From Ascidia mentula (lineage: Eukaryota > Chordata > Ascidiacea > Phlebobranchia > Ascidiidae): a DNA stretch of 64,000 nt. The notes under the pieces are model-generated. The model did not search any database and had not been told where the DNA came from. It was given only the letters and a program-made list of their open reading frames with translations. Position numbers and translations under genes: made by a program. Of the stretch, positions 36,801 to 49,147 are shown one piece after another. The stretch's first letter is position 1, and each line of letters opens with the position of its first letter. The DNA lies in contig OX387204.1 of assembly GCA_947561715.1 (NCBI GenBank), positions 12,467,001 through 12,531,000 of the forward strand. Reading direction: 5' to 3'.

Positions 36801-39800
36801 TGGCTTCAGAAACGAAAACGCTGCTTTTCTTGGAATGTGTTGATCATAGGAAACTCCATCACCGGACAAAAACGCACTTCTATATGCAACTTTGTTGCTT
36901 GTCCATGAAAAACTGAGACCGGTACCAGATTTCCAAGTTATTGATAAGTTTCCAACAGAAGGTTGTTCAACTAATAACAATTAGATTGAACTGCAGAAGT
37001 TATATATGAGAGCCAGTCTGTGAAAATGCCAACTCCGATCCGCAGTGGAAAAAGGTTGAAAAGTCTATCGTTACACACTTACCAAAGGAGTCAGACGAAA
37101 GGGAATATGTATGACATTCTCCTCTTGAATAACATTCTGTCCCTCCACAATGTTCTATGAATATTTACCCAAAAAACACATTTTGAAACAAATAACTAGA
37201 AATGTCATTTATTCCATAATTAAGTTAAAAAAGTCATTTATTCCTTAGCTCGTCATATTAGCAGCAATTTTTGCACTCGAAAGTAACGGTTTTTGATTCA
37301 CAAACGACATCACTTACGAGTGCATACGTTTCCATCCCCAATATAACAATTGTTGCAAATACAATTGTAACTTCCACGTGTGTTCGTGCATGCTGCGTTC
37401 GAATCACATGGATCACCTTCGCACTCGTCAATATCTGGTACAATATATGATAGTTTGTCAAACCGGTTGTTTTGACACATTTACATGGCCTGTACTTTCA
37501 AATTTTATTTATTATCGTGTGAATTCCCATATCGTTTGTGAACAGCTGCTTATAGCAAAAATACATTACGCAGAACTGATGCAGTATACTGCTGGGGGCA
37601 AAAAGTTTTCTGCACAGTACCAAATTTAATATGTTATTTATGCACAAAAAGAAAAGTATAGTTTGCCACTTTATCTTGACGTAAAAAAGTGTTTTATGTC
37701 ACATCTCGAAACTAATTGAAATTATGAAATACAAAATTCGGTCAAATCTAAAGAACGAGGGACTTGCCAATGCAATTGAATCCGTCACTTGTGAATCCAG
37801 AACAGCAACTTAGTGGCGGATAGTTTACACATTCTGGCGTTGTTGAAGACGGTAGGATTGGAATTGCTGATTCGGAAACTGTAAAAGCACGCAAATGTAA
37901 TCTCAACATCTCATTTTTATCACAAAAAACTAAAAGATAAAAAAACTCGGAAGCTTGTCGTAAATAATCGAACTTACGAGTTCTGACTTTAATAATTTGA
38001 GTGGATGTGGAAATGAAATTCCGAGCTGTAACTTTTATGTTGTGCTCGGTATCAGGCTGTAAGTAAAGGAAACCCATCTGCCTCGTTCCTGAATAGTAAT
38101 ATTTTGTCCCGGTGGTTGAAGCATCTGCTGTGTTTGCGTTGCTGGCATTCCATCCAATAAACAGACTGTTGTGTGTTCGCCACAAAACCTTGATATTGTG
38201 AATAACTGGTTTACCTGTAGACAAAAAAGTTGACCAGTATGAAAAGAAATAATACCTTCTGTTTTTGCCAAGTATACGGTATACTTACCACTTGTAAAAC
38301 AGGTGTAACCGTTCAAACCTTCAGCACAACGACCAGGGCAAGAATTATTGCAGTATCCTGAACATTGATGTAAACAGAAAAAATATATTTAACTAAGTAA
38401 GGTGCGGGTAGGTGTATAAATTTTTGATTTTCGAAGCTAATCAGATCGTGCAAAAATTTATTCAGACTTTTATTTATTCAGAGGTTCTGGTGACGAAGCA
38501 ATCAAATAAATTAATCACATTTTATTCTGGGCTCTGCAATATGTTTTCATGCTATATTTTATCGGTTAATATAATATTGTTGCAAATCTCTAAAACAAGG
38601 AAAAGCAATTGGATTGAACAACTATTTCAACTAAAAGCACAAACCTTTGCAGTCGAAACCGTCACCTACAAACCAGTCTTTGCACTTACAAGTGTATCCC
38701 CCACTTGTGTTTATGCAATTTGCCTCAACGTGACATGCGTGAGTCCCAAGAGCGCATTCATCAACACCTAAAAAGAAAGTTTTCCGAAAAATAACTAGTT
38801 TAAACTAACAGACTCACTATTTTACCTAAAAATTTAGCATATTATACTTATTGTAATTTAGTATTCAAAATATTCCAAATGTAACATGAATATTTGTACC
38901 CACCTTGACATTGGACGCATGTTACAACAACAAACACGAACACCAGATAGGACAACATCATGTTGGCAGAATTTTCAGACACTGAACCCAGCCTGCGTGA
39001 CAAAACCCCTTTTCTTCCACCATCGACATAAAGCACTTTTTCTTTACGATTCACTGGGCTCGTGGAACTTGGCAAACAACCAGCAGCCTATTCATCCCAG
39101 AAAAACATTAATGGGTATCTCCTCGTGGTAAAGCCACAAACCATTTTATTATGAGTATACAATGATCGAAGCCAAACAAACTGTGCGATGCGACACGGTA
39201 TGTACATTCGAAATCCTTAATATGCACTAAAAGGTTCAAATTATATAAATGTCATGTATGTACATATACTTTCATTGCTTGGTAGTTTAAGGGTTGGAAT
39301 GAGTAAACTTTTGTGTTGATCTTTTCAATCTTAACAACAACTCTCAAAATAGATAATAAACGACAAACATGAAATTGTAAATGAGGATTTACGCAAAGTC
39401 ACTCAAGCATGAAGACCCCGCGCTCCACTTTTACATAACCACCTGGTTCACAAGACAGTTCAAACAATTTGTGGAAAACATAAACGGGTACAAAATGTTT
39501 ATGGTAAAATATTTGTCTCTCATAGACCTTGGTTTTGAAAGTAATTTTCATAAACCACTTAATTGAACGGATGCCCTTTACGTATGGTACCAAGCTAACG
39601 AATCGAGAAGAATCACCTGAAACTTTCTTCAAGACACAAAATAAATGTGTAAATTACTCTTTTTCAGTTTTCATGTCGCTTTATAATGCGATTTAATTAA
39701 ATTTGCTACGTAATGCGCTTCTGAAACAAATTGATGAGTTTCTTACAAGCGTTTTATTCCAGATTGTTGGAGACTTACAACCGTAATCAATCAACCAGAC

Positions 39801-39838
39801 AGTAAACTGAACCTGAGATTGGAAGCCATTAGCATGAT
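33833..39838 (-). repeat. Array unit 3 (with gene C)
   Basis: About 6.0 kb. The 3' spacer (33833-35639) lacks the 428-bp insert and also lacks about 340 bp found in units 1, 2, 4 and 5. The jump is at about 34207 (TTTTTAAA joined to GAAGATATTG). Gene C (35640-38961) and its 5' flank match gene A and its flank closely (offset about 12,300 bp), while the more distal spacer follows units 2, 4 and 5. No other gene is supported. Confidence 0.85.
35640..38961 (-). CDS. Gene C: EGF/FN3-repeat, probably GPI-anchored, surface protein
   Basis: Thirteen exons: 38961-38904, 38767-38645, 38357-38289, 38214-37978, 37878-37768, 37434-37318, 37154-37083, 36970-36725, 36656-36558, 36495-36373, 36315-36211, 36148-35891 and 35830-35640. 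All introns are phase 1, giving 602 residues with the same architecture as gene A. EGF2 begins [16 protein letters not shown], differing from A at two exposed positions. The last exon has lost one base compared with its sisters just before the end. This changes the final residues to FRHLHL and stops at a TGA, but leaves the hydrophobic GPI-type tail. The intron after exon 6 keeps a stretch of about 35 bp shared with gene F and missing from A, B, D and E. The exon 5 intron uses a GC donor. Confidence 0.8.
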
Positions 39839-40093
39839 AAAATCTACTATAATAAACACAAGAAATAAAATAGGAATTGATTAAACCATAAAGAATATCG
39901 AATCAAGCGCCCCTTAAGAATGCGGTAAAGGTACAAACAAAACCTTCTTCCATTCCTTGAATGCTTACACTTATTATAATTGTATCTCACATGATACAAT
40001 CTAACTAACTACTAACCAGAAAACGTCTACACAACCTTACTTACGTACTTCGATTGCAAAGACAAATAGCAGTCTCCATAGAAATCGTACGTG

Positions 40094-40521
40094 TGTAACG
40101 TTTATGCTGTGACGTAGTGTTCACATTTACGTAATTTTCCATTAGGTAATGCAGAGTGACTTAGCAGTTCGTACCAGGAAGTGTAACTCCTATTTTCTGA
40201 AACGACACAGGAGATCGCTCGTAACACGTAATTATGTATCGCGGTTCTCACGCAAGCCGCATAACTGAATTGCCTATAAATTTGTGGTTTCTGTGGTTGA
40301 TTCCATTCTACATTTTGGTTCGCCTTTAGCGTAGAATCACCGTCTGTATATTCTACTCTGGGGCTCAGCTGTATTCTGCACATATATCTTTCGTCTTTGG
40401 TGAATAAAACAAACTAACACAAGTTTGGTTAGTTACGAAGAGGAGTCAGGAGTTAAGGGAAACGCATATCGCAGTTGAACACGCAGTTCAAACAAACAAA
40501 CAACACTCATTCCTACACGTG
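40094..40521. repeat. 428-bp insert in unit 4 spacer
   Basis: Same insert as at 27796, near-identical over its length and at the same site between ACGTG words. Confidence 0.6.
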
Positions 40522-42405
40522 AATGGTTGTGCAAATCTTGTCTTGCTGTTTTCCATTCCTCCAAAAATTTTCTTGAATGGAAACAGGACAGTTTCGTAAC
40601 CTATTCTGAAATAAATCACTATTTTCTTAACTCTTTTTAAATAAATATATTTAAAATGTGTATTAATTAGGTGCACGTTTTTTTGCAATAGAAATTAAAT
40701 TCCAAGATGTCATCAAACAATCAAGTTGATTTATTAAATTTTAATTTCGCCATTTCAGTACATTGTGTGCCGATCAGAAAATGTGCATTAATTGGTTGTT
40801 CAAGTCAGCAAAATTACCTTTACCATACGAAAGCACACTCTTCTGATATCATCTCTTTGTGCCACTCTGGGAAAAACGCAAACTGTTGACGGTTAGTTCT
40901 AGATAGTACCGGGCCGGATTTGATTGATAAACATGCGGATCCGGGTAGCATCTCTATTAACATATCCTATAGTGAAGTGGAAGATATTGTCCGAATCAAT
41001 TTAAGCAACATTGTCATGTCATGATAAGACATTGTATGTATTTTATTGACCGTTATTAAAAATGTTGTGTCCTTTGAAGCAGTATATATAAGTAGCCCAC
41101 CTACTTATATAACTTATATAAACCAATTCATTTGATCCCCATTATGTAAGTTTCACTTTAAAGGTGCTTTCAAAGTACGGCTAATGTTTTCAATGCATTC
41201 TTTGCTAAAGCATTGCAGCCTAAATTAGCTACTTTTTTCCGACAATTTGGTTCTGGGTAGGTTAAACTCACGCGACCTTCACATTTACGTACTGGAGATC
41301 TACCACCGTTAATCACACATCCAGACAATAAACTGAACCAGCGTTTGGAAACCTTTAGCATGCAAAAAGTCAACTAAGCCTTAACTGAAACAATATAGAT
41401 GGCACGAAACTTAAGTGGGAAATACTTTGATTTTTTAATTCACTTGAAAACAAAATTTCCACCACTATACGATTTTAACAAACTTGCAAAACCAACAGTA
41501 CACCAAATAGTCTAAAATGTGTTTTGTTTACATGAGCTTGCGTCACATGGGGCCATATTAGAAGTTGCATGGCTTGCTGAACTAAACAAGTAAAGAAAAT
41601 ATTTGTTTCTTAAAATGAGAAAAGCCCGTTTATCAAAAGCAGACTACGAAACAGAAATATGAAAACAAAGCTAGACATTATTTTGCAAATTCCATTGACC
41701 TAAATTACAGTCGTTGAAATGTTTCGACCCCAAAATGCGAAAACATTTGACACATTATAAGAAGGTATTTTTTACTAACACGTATTTTTATTAATACTGC
41801 CAACCGTGTATCAACGAACACGAAATTTAACTGGAAACTTTCTGCCAATCAGGTCAAGAATTTAGACCCAGTTGCCCATTACTGACGCTTATTACTTTGC
41901 AACAGTCGTATGGGGTTGTTTCGAAACTGTTTTCTGAGTACTGTTTGTTAAGAAATTGATTTTATCTATGTTTTGACTTCAAAAAGTCACAACCAAATGT
42001 ATTACCTGAATCGTAATGTGCACATAAACCAAAATTGGTAAATAAACAACGTGTAAAAATTTTGCTTGTGAATTTGAATGGTTTATGACCTGTTTATGGA
42101 CAGATAATTTCTTCTCATACAAGCTGGTCATGCAAACTGAAGCAAGTCATTTAAATTTAAACAACCGCATTGCCGTCTGAAAAACTGTTAAATTTAGCAG
42201 CAATTTTGAAACCGATTTGACCGCTTTTTTCATTTCAACTTTATTACAAAATCTTGCACATGCTTTGATTATTTTGTTTCTTTAATTGTTGTTTTTGACA
42301 CACATTACCATCAGCTTTCTTTTGACTGTACAACATGATAAGGAATATGTTAATTTTGGGATATGTGTTCTGGTAGCGTTGCAAATTTCTTTTACGAACA
42401 ATTTT

Positions 42406-45400
42406 TTATGTTACAAATGCAAGTGCCCTAAATATAATTTGCAAAAAGGCACTAAAAATGGAGACAAGGAAAGTAAAAACGTTGCAGTTGGAAGGAGGTT
42501 CAGAAGTGGTCGTCATTGCTGACTCGACAGTGGAATAAATCGGTGTGGTCGAAGTCGTAGCTGGAGTGGAAAACATTGTGGTAGTGCTGGCTAAGAGACC
42601 TTCTGCAAAGTAAAGGTATTTGAAACACTTGTGTCACGTTCGCATCACTCAGTAACGCCTACCTGTGGTAAAAGTAAAGTTGGTTGATGTGCTTGTTGAG
42701 AACGTGGGTTTGACCATGATGGTATAAACAGAGGTTGGGTTAAGATTAGCAAACGCTGCTTCCCTGTTGTGAAGTCTGCTGTACTTTGTAATTACACTTG
42801 TTCCTTCAATCAACGTCACGTCATAACAAAATATTTCATAAGCTGGAACCAATCTTTCCCACTTGACGATGACGAAATGAAGTCCAACATTTTGTGGAAT
42901 AATTGTGACATCACTGTTTTCTGTGTGTGGTTATTTGTTTAGACCTGAGTTCGTTGTTTAAATTTTACTTTTCATCAACAACTTACCATAACACTCGTTA
43001 TTGTTATGACAGTAACAACTGGTTCCATAGTAATTTCTACCGCAGATACCGCGGGTTCCACAAATTGAGTAAGAAGTTGAATCACATTTTCCTACAAATT
43101 TTGTAGTGTTTAGTGGGACTTTATGATTTTTAGGTTATTGTAACTTACCCACACAAATGATTCCATTGCCAAAGTATCCCAACTTACAAGAACATGTGAA
43201 ACTGCCCATTGTGTTCGTACATACCGCCTCATTGTGGCAGTTGTGCAAACCGTGAGAACATTCATCAATATCTGTAATAAAGGCTTACTTATTTGTCTAA
43301 GTATTATTTAATGACAAATTTATTTATTACAACCTATACAAGCTCCTCCTGAGAGCGCAAATCCAGCTCCACAACCATCAGCAGGATTCGGTGTGCTTGG
43401 CGACAAAGTTGGGTTAATAGGCATTTGAGGTTCTGCAATACAGTTGCCAAGAGAAAAACTAAATGTTTCGAGATAAAAGGGAAAAAATGAGTTACTATAC
43501 CTGTTTGAGCTAAAATGCTCGCAGATGCAGTTCCAAGGTGGTTATAGACAACTACAGTTAGATTATAAGTTGTTGATGGTTTCAGAAACGAAAACGCTGC
43601 TTTTCTTGGAATGTGTTGATCATAGGAAACTCCATCACCGGACAAAAACGCACTTCTATATGCAACTTTGTTGCTTGTCCATGAAAAACTGAGACCGGTA
43701 CCAGATTTCCAAGTTGTTGATAAGTTTCCAACAGAAGGCTGTTCAACTAATAACAAATAGATTGAACTGCAGAAGTGATTTATGAGAGCCAGTCTGTGAA
43801 AATGCTAACTTCGATCCGTAGTGGAAAAGGGTTGAAAATCCTATCGTTACATACTTACCAAAGGTGTCAGACCAAAGGGAAAATGTATCACATCCTCCTT
43901 CTGAATAACATTCTGTTCCTCCACAATGTTCTATGAATATTAACCCAAAAAACATTAATGTCATTTATTCTATAATTAAGGTGAGAAAAAGAAAAGTCAT
44001 TTATTCCTTAGCTCGTCATGTTAGCAAATGACATCACTTACGAGTGCAAACGTTACCATCCCCAATATAACAATTGTTGCAAATACAGTTGTAACTTCCA
44101 GGTGTGTTCCTGCATGCTGCGTTCGAATCACATGGATTACCCGCGCACTCGTCTATATCTGGTACAAAATATGATTTGTCAAACCGGTTGTTTTCACACA
44201 TTTACATGGCCTGTACTTTCAAATTTTATTTATTATCGTGTGAATTCCCATATCGTTTGTGAACAGCTGCTTATAGCAAAAATACATTACGCAGAACTGA
44301 TGCAGTATACTGTTGGGGGCAAAAAAAATTCTGCACAGTACCAAATTTCAAATGTTGTTTACACACAAAAACAAAAGTATAGTTTGCCACTTTATCTTGA
44401 CGTGAAAAAGTGTTTTATGTCACATCTCGAAACTAATCAAAATTATGACATACAAAATTCGTTCAAATCTAGAGGGACTTGCCAATGCAATTGAATCCGT
44501 CACTTTTGTATCCAGAACAGCAACTTAGTGGCGGAGAGTTTACACATCCTGACATTGTTGGAGATGGAAGGGTTGGAATTGCTGGTTCGGAAACTGTAAA
44601 AGCACGCGATTGTAATCTCAACTTCGCATATTTATCACAAAAAACTGAAAGATAAAAATCTCGGAAACTGGTCGTGAGGTGAGTAATCGAACTTACGAGT
44701 TCTGACTGTAATACTTTGAGTGGATGTGGAAATGAAATTCCGAGCTGTAACTGTTATGCTGTACTCGGTATCTGGCTGCAAGTAAAGGAAACCTATCTGC
44801 CTCGTTCCAGAATAGTAATTCCTTGTCCCGGTGGTTGAAGCATCCGCTGTGTTCGCGTTGCTTGCATTCCATCCAATAAACAGACTGTTGTGGGTTCGCC
44901 ACAACACCTTGATATTGTGAATAACTGGTTCACCTGTGGATAAAAAATTGACCAGGATGAAAAGAAATAATACTTTCTGTTTTTGCCAAGTTACTTTTTG
45001 CAGAACAGCAGCATGGTATACTTACCACTTGTAAAACAGGTGTAACCGTTCAAACCTTCAGCACAACGACCAGGGCAAGAATTATTGCAGTATCCTGAAC
45101 ATCGATGTAAACAGAAAAAATATATTTAACTAAGTAAGGTGCGGGTAGGTGTTTAAATTTTTGATTTTCGAAGCTAATCAGATCGTGCAAAAATTTATTC
45201 AGACTTCATATTGATTAAATAAAAGGTTTTGGTGACGATGCAATCAAATAAATTAATCACATTTTATTCTGGGCTCTGCAATATGTTTTCATGCTATATT
45301 TTATCGGTTAATATAATATTGTTGCAAATCTCTAAAACAAGGAAAAGCAATTGGATTGAACAACTATTTCAACTAAAAGCACAAACCTTTGCAGTCGAAA

Positions 45401-45703
45401 CCGTCACCTACAAACCAGTCTTTGCACTTACAAGTGTATCCCCCACTTGTGTTTATGCAATTTGCCTCAACGTGACATGCGTGAGTCCCAAGAGCGCATT
45501 CATCAACACCTAAAAAGAAAGTTTTCCGAAAAATAACTAGTTTAAACTAACAGACTCACTATTTTACCTAAAAATTTAGCATATTATACTTATTGTAAGT
45601 TAGTATTCAAAATATTCCAAATGTAACATGAATATTTGTACCCACCTTGACATTGGACGCATGTTACAACAACAAACATGAACACCAGATAGTGCAACAT
45701 CAT
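42406..45703 (-). CDS. Gene D: EGF/FN3-repeat, probably GPI-anchored, surface protein
   Basis: Thirteen exons: 45703-45646, 45509-45387, 45094-45026, 44933-44697, 44593-44483, 44158-44042, 43930-43859, 43746-43501, 43432-43334, 43271-43149, 43091-42987, 42920-42663 and 42602-42406. All introns are phase 1, giving 604 residues. This copy was used to work out the architecture: signal peptide (1-19), then EGF, Cys module, FN3 and Cys linker in three rounds, then a stalk ([19 protein letters not shown]) and a C-terminal hydrophobic segment. The FN3-a exon has the FN3-like [11 protein letters not shown] and [14 protein letters not shown] strands; FN3-b has LSFSWTSNK and [15 protein letters not shown]. 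The third FN3-like exon is more diverged ([26 protein letters not shown]). EGF2 and EGF3 start DIDEC, the calcium-binding EGF consensus start. The exon 5 intron uses a GC donor (GCAAGT). Confidence 0.83.
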
Positions 45704-46835
45704 GTTGGCAGAATTTTCAGACACTGAACCCAGCCTGCGTGACAAAACCCCTTTTCTTCCACCATCGACATAAAGCACTTTTTCTTTACGATTCACTGGG
45801 CTCGTGGAACTTGACAAACAACCAGCAGTCTATTTATCCCAGAAAAACATTAATGGCTATCTCCTCGTGGTAAAGCCACAAACCATTTTATTATGAGTAT
45901 ACAATGATCGAAGCCAAACAAACTGTGCGATGCGACACGGTATGTACATTCGAAATCCTTAATATGCACTAAAAGGTTCAAATTATATAAATGTCATGTA
46001 TGTACATATACTTTCATTGCTTGGTAGTTTAAGGGTTGGAATGAGTAAACTTTTGTGTTGATCTTTTCAATCTTAACAACAACTCTCAAAATAGATAATA
46101 AACGACAAACATGAAATTGTAAATGAGGATTTACGCAAAGTCACTCAAGCATGAAGACCCCGCGCTCCACTTTTACATAACCACCTGGTTCACAAGACAG
46201 TTCAAACAATTTGTGGAAAACATAAACGGGTACAAAATGTTTATGGTAAAATATTTGTCTCTCATAGACCTTGGTTTTGAAAGTAATTTTCATAAACCAC
46301 TTAATTGAACGGATGCCCTTTACGTATGGTACCAAGCTAACGAATCGAGAAGAATCACCTGAAACTTTCTTCAAGACACAAAATAAATGTGTAAATTACT
46401 CTTTTTCAGTTTTCATGTCGCTTTATAATGCGATTTAATTAAATTTGCTACGTAATGCGCTTCTGAAACAAATTGATGAGTTTCTTACAAGCGTTTTATT
46501 CCAGATTGTTGGAGACTTACAACCGTAATCAATCAACCAGACAGTAAACTGAACCTGAGATTGGAAGCCATTAGCATGATAAAATCTACTATAATAAACA
46601 CAAGAAATAAAATAGGAATTGATTAAACCATAAAGAATATCGAATCAAGCGCCCCTTAAGAATGCGGTAAAGGTACAAACAAAACCTTCTTCCATTCCTT
46701 GAATGCTTACACTTATTATAATTGTATCTCACATGATACAATCTAACTAACTACTAACCAGAAAACGTCTACACAACCTTACTTACGTACTTCGATTGCA
46801 AAGACAAATAGCAGTCTCCATAGAAATCGTACGTG

Positions 46836-47263
46836 TGTAACGTTTATGCTGTGACGTAGTGTTCACATTTACGTAATTTTCCATTAGGTAATGCAGAGTG
46901 ACTTAGCAGTTCGTACCAGGAAGTGTAACTCCTATTTTCTGAAACGACACAGGAGATCGCTCGTAACACGTAATTATGTATCGCGGTTCTCACGCAAGCC
47001 GCATAACTGAATTGCCTATAAATTTGTGGTTTCTGTGGTTGATTCCATTCTACATTTTGGTTCGCCTTTAGCGTAGAATCACCGTCTGTATATTCTACTC
47101 TGGGGCTCAGCTGTATTCTGCACATATATCTTTCGTCTTTGGTGAATAAAACAAACTAACACAAGTTTGGTTAGTTACGAAGAGGAGTCAGGAGTTAAGG
47201 GAAACGCATATCGCAGTTGAACACGCAGTTCAAACAAACAAACAACACTCATTCCTACACGTG
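46836..47263. repeat. 428-bp insert in unit 5 spacer
   Basis: Third copy of the insert at 27796 and 40094, at the same site with the same ACGTG flanks. Confidence 0.6.
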
Positions 47264-49147
47264 AATGGTTGTGCAAATCTTGTCTTGCTGTTTTCCATTC
47301 CTCCAAAAATTTTCTTGAATGGAAACAGGACAGTTTCGTAACCTATTCTGAAATAAATCACTATTTTCTTAACTCTTTTTAAATAAATATATTTAAAATG
47401 TGTATTAATTAGGTGCACGTTTTTTTGCAATAGAAATTAAATTCCAAGATGTCATCAAACAATCAAGTTGATTTATTAAATTTTAATTTCGCCATTTCAG
47501 TACATTGTGTGCCGATCAGAAAATGTGCATTAATTGGTTGTTCAAGTCAGCAAAATTACCTTTACCATACGAAAGCACACTCTTCTGATATCATCTCTTT
47601 GTGCCACTCTGGGAAAAACGCAAACTGTTGACGGTTAGTTCTAGATAGTACCGGGCCGGATTTGATTGATAAACATGCGGATCCGGGTAGCATCTCTATT
47701 AACATATCCTATAGTGAAGTGGAAGATATTGTCCGAATCAATTTAAGCAACATTGTCATGTCATGATAAGACATTGTATGTATTTTATTGACCGTTATTA
47801 AAAATGTTGTGTCCTTTGAAGCAGTATATATAAGTAGCCCACCTACTTATATAACTTATATAAACCAATTCATTTGATCCCCATTATGTAAGTTTCACTT
47901 TAAAGGTGCTTTCAAAGTACGGCTAATGTTTTCAATGCATTCTTTGCTAAAGCATTGCAGCCTAAATTAGCTACTTTTTTCCGACAATTTGGTTCTGGGT
48001 AGGTTAAACTCACGCGACCTTCACATTTACGTACTGGAGATCTACCACCGTTAATCACACATCCAGACAATAAACTGAACCAGCGTTTGGAAACCTTTAG
48101 CATGCAAAAAGTCAACTAAGCCTTAACTGAAACAATATAGATGGCACGAAACTTAAGTGGGAAATACTTTGATTTTTTAATTCACTTGAAAACAAAATTT
48201 CCACCACTATACGATTTTAACAAACTTGCAAAACCAACAGTACACCAAATAGTCTAAAATGTGTTTTGTTTACATGAGCTTGCGTCACATGGGGCCATAT
48301 TAGAAGTTGCATGGCTTGCTGAACTAAACAAGTAAAGAAAATATTTGTTTCTTAAAATGAGAAAAGCCCGTTTATCAAAAGCAGACTACGAAACAGAAAT
48401 ATGAAAACAAAGCTAGACATTATTTTGCAAATTCCATTGACCTAAATTACAGTCGTTGAAATGTTTCGACCCCAAAATGCGAAAACATTTGACACATTAT
48501 AAGAAGGTATTTTTTACTAACACGTATTTTTATTAATACTGCCAACCGTGTATCAACGAACACGAAATTTAACTGGAAACTTTCTGCCAATCAGGTCAAG
48601 AATTTAGACCCAGTTGCCCATTACTGACGCTTATTACTTTGCAACAGTCGTATGGGGTTGTTTCGAAACTGTTTTCTGAGTACTGTTTGTTAAGAAATTG
48701 ATTTTATCTATGTTTTGACTTCAAAAAGTCACAACCAAATGTATTACCTGAATCGTAATGTGCACATAAACCAAAATTGGTAAATAAACAACGTGTAAAA
48801 ATTTTGCTTGTGAATTTGAATGGTTTATGACCTGTTTATGGACAGATAATTTCTTCTCATACAAGCTGGTCATGCAAACTGAAGCAAGTCATTTAAATTT
48901 AAACAACCGCATTGCCGTCTGAAAAACTGTTAAATTTAGCAGCAATTTTGAAACCGATTTGACCGCTTTTTTCATTTCAACTTTATTACAAAATCTTGCA
49001 CATGCTTTGATTATTTTGTTTCTTTAATTGTTGTTTTTGACACACATTACCATCAGCTTTCTTTTGACTGTACAACATGATAAGGAATATGTTAATTTTG
49101 GGATATGTGTTCTGGTAGCGTTGCAAATTTCTTTTACGAACAATTTT

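Larger units (their letters stand above)
39839..46580 (-). repeat. Array unit 4 (with gene D)
   Basis: 6,742 bp, and unit 5 repeats it at exactly that offset up to about 51980. The spacer (39839-42405) carries the 428-bp insert and no supported gene. Gene D is at 42406-45703. Compared with unit 2 it is at a constant +12,298 bp offset and keeps the exons that unit 2 lost. Confidence 0.87.

Noticed and set aside
42406-42480. C-terminal hydrophobic stretch as an ordinary transmembrane helix
   Set aside because: It ends within a few residues of the stop with no cytoplasmic tail, which fits a GPI signal better; a tail-less membrane anchor is not fully excluded.
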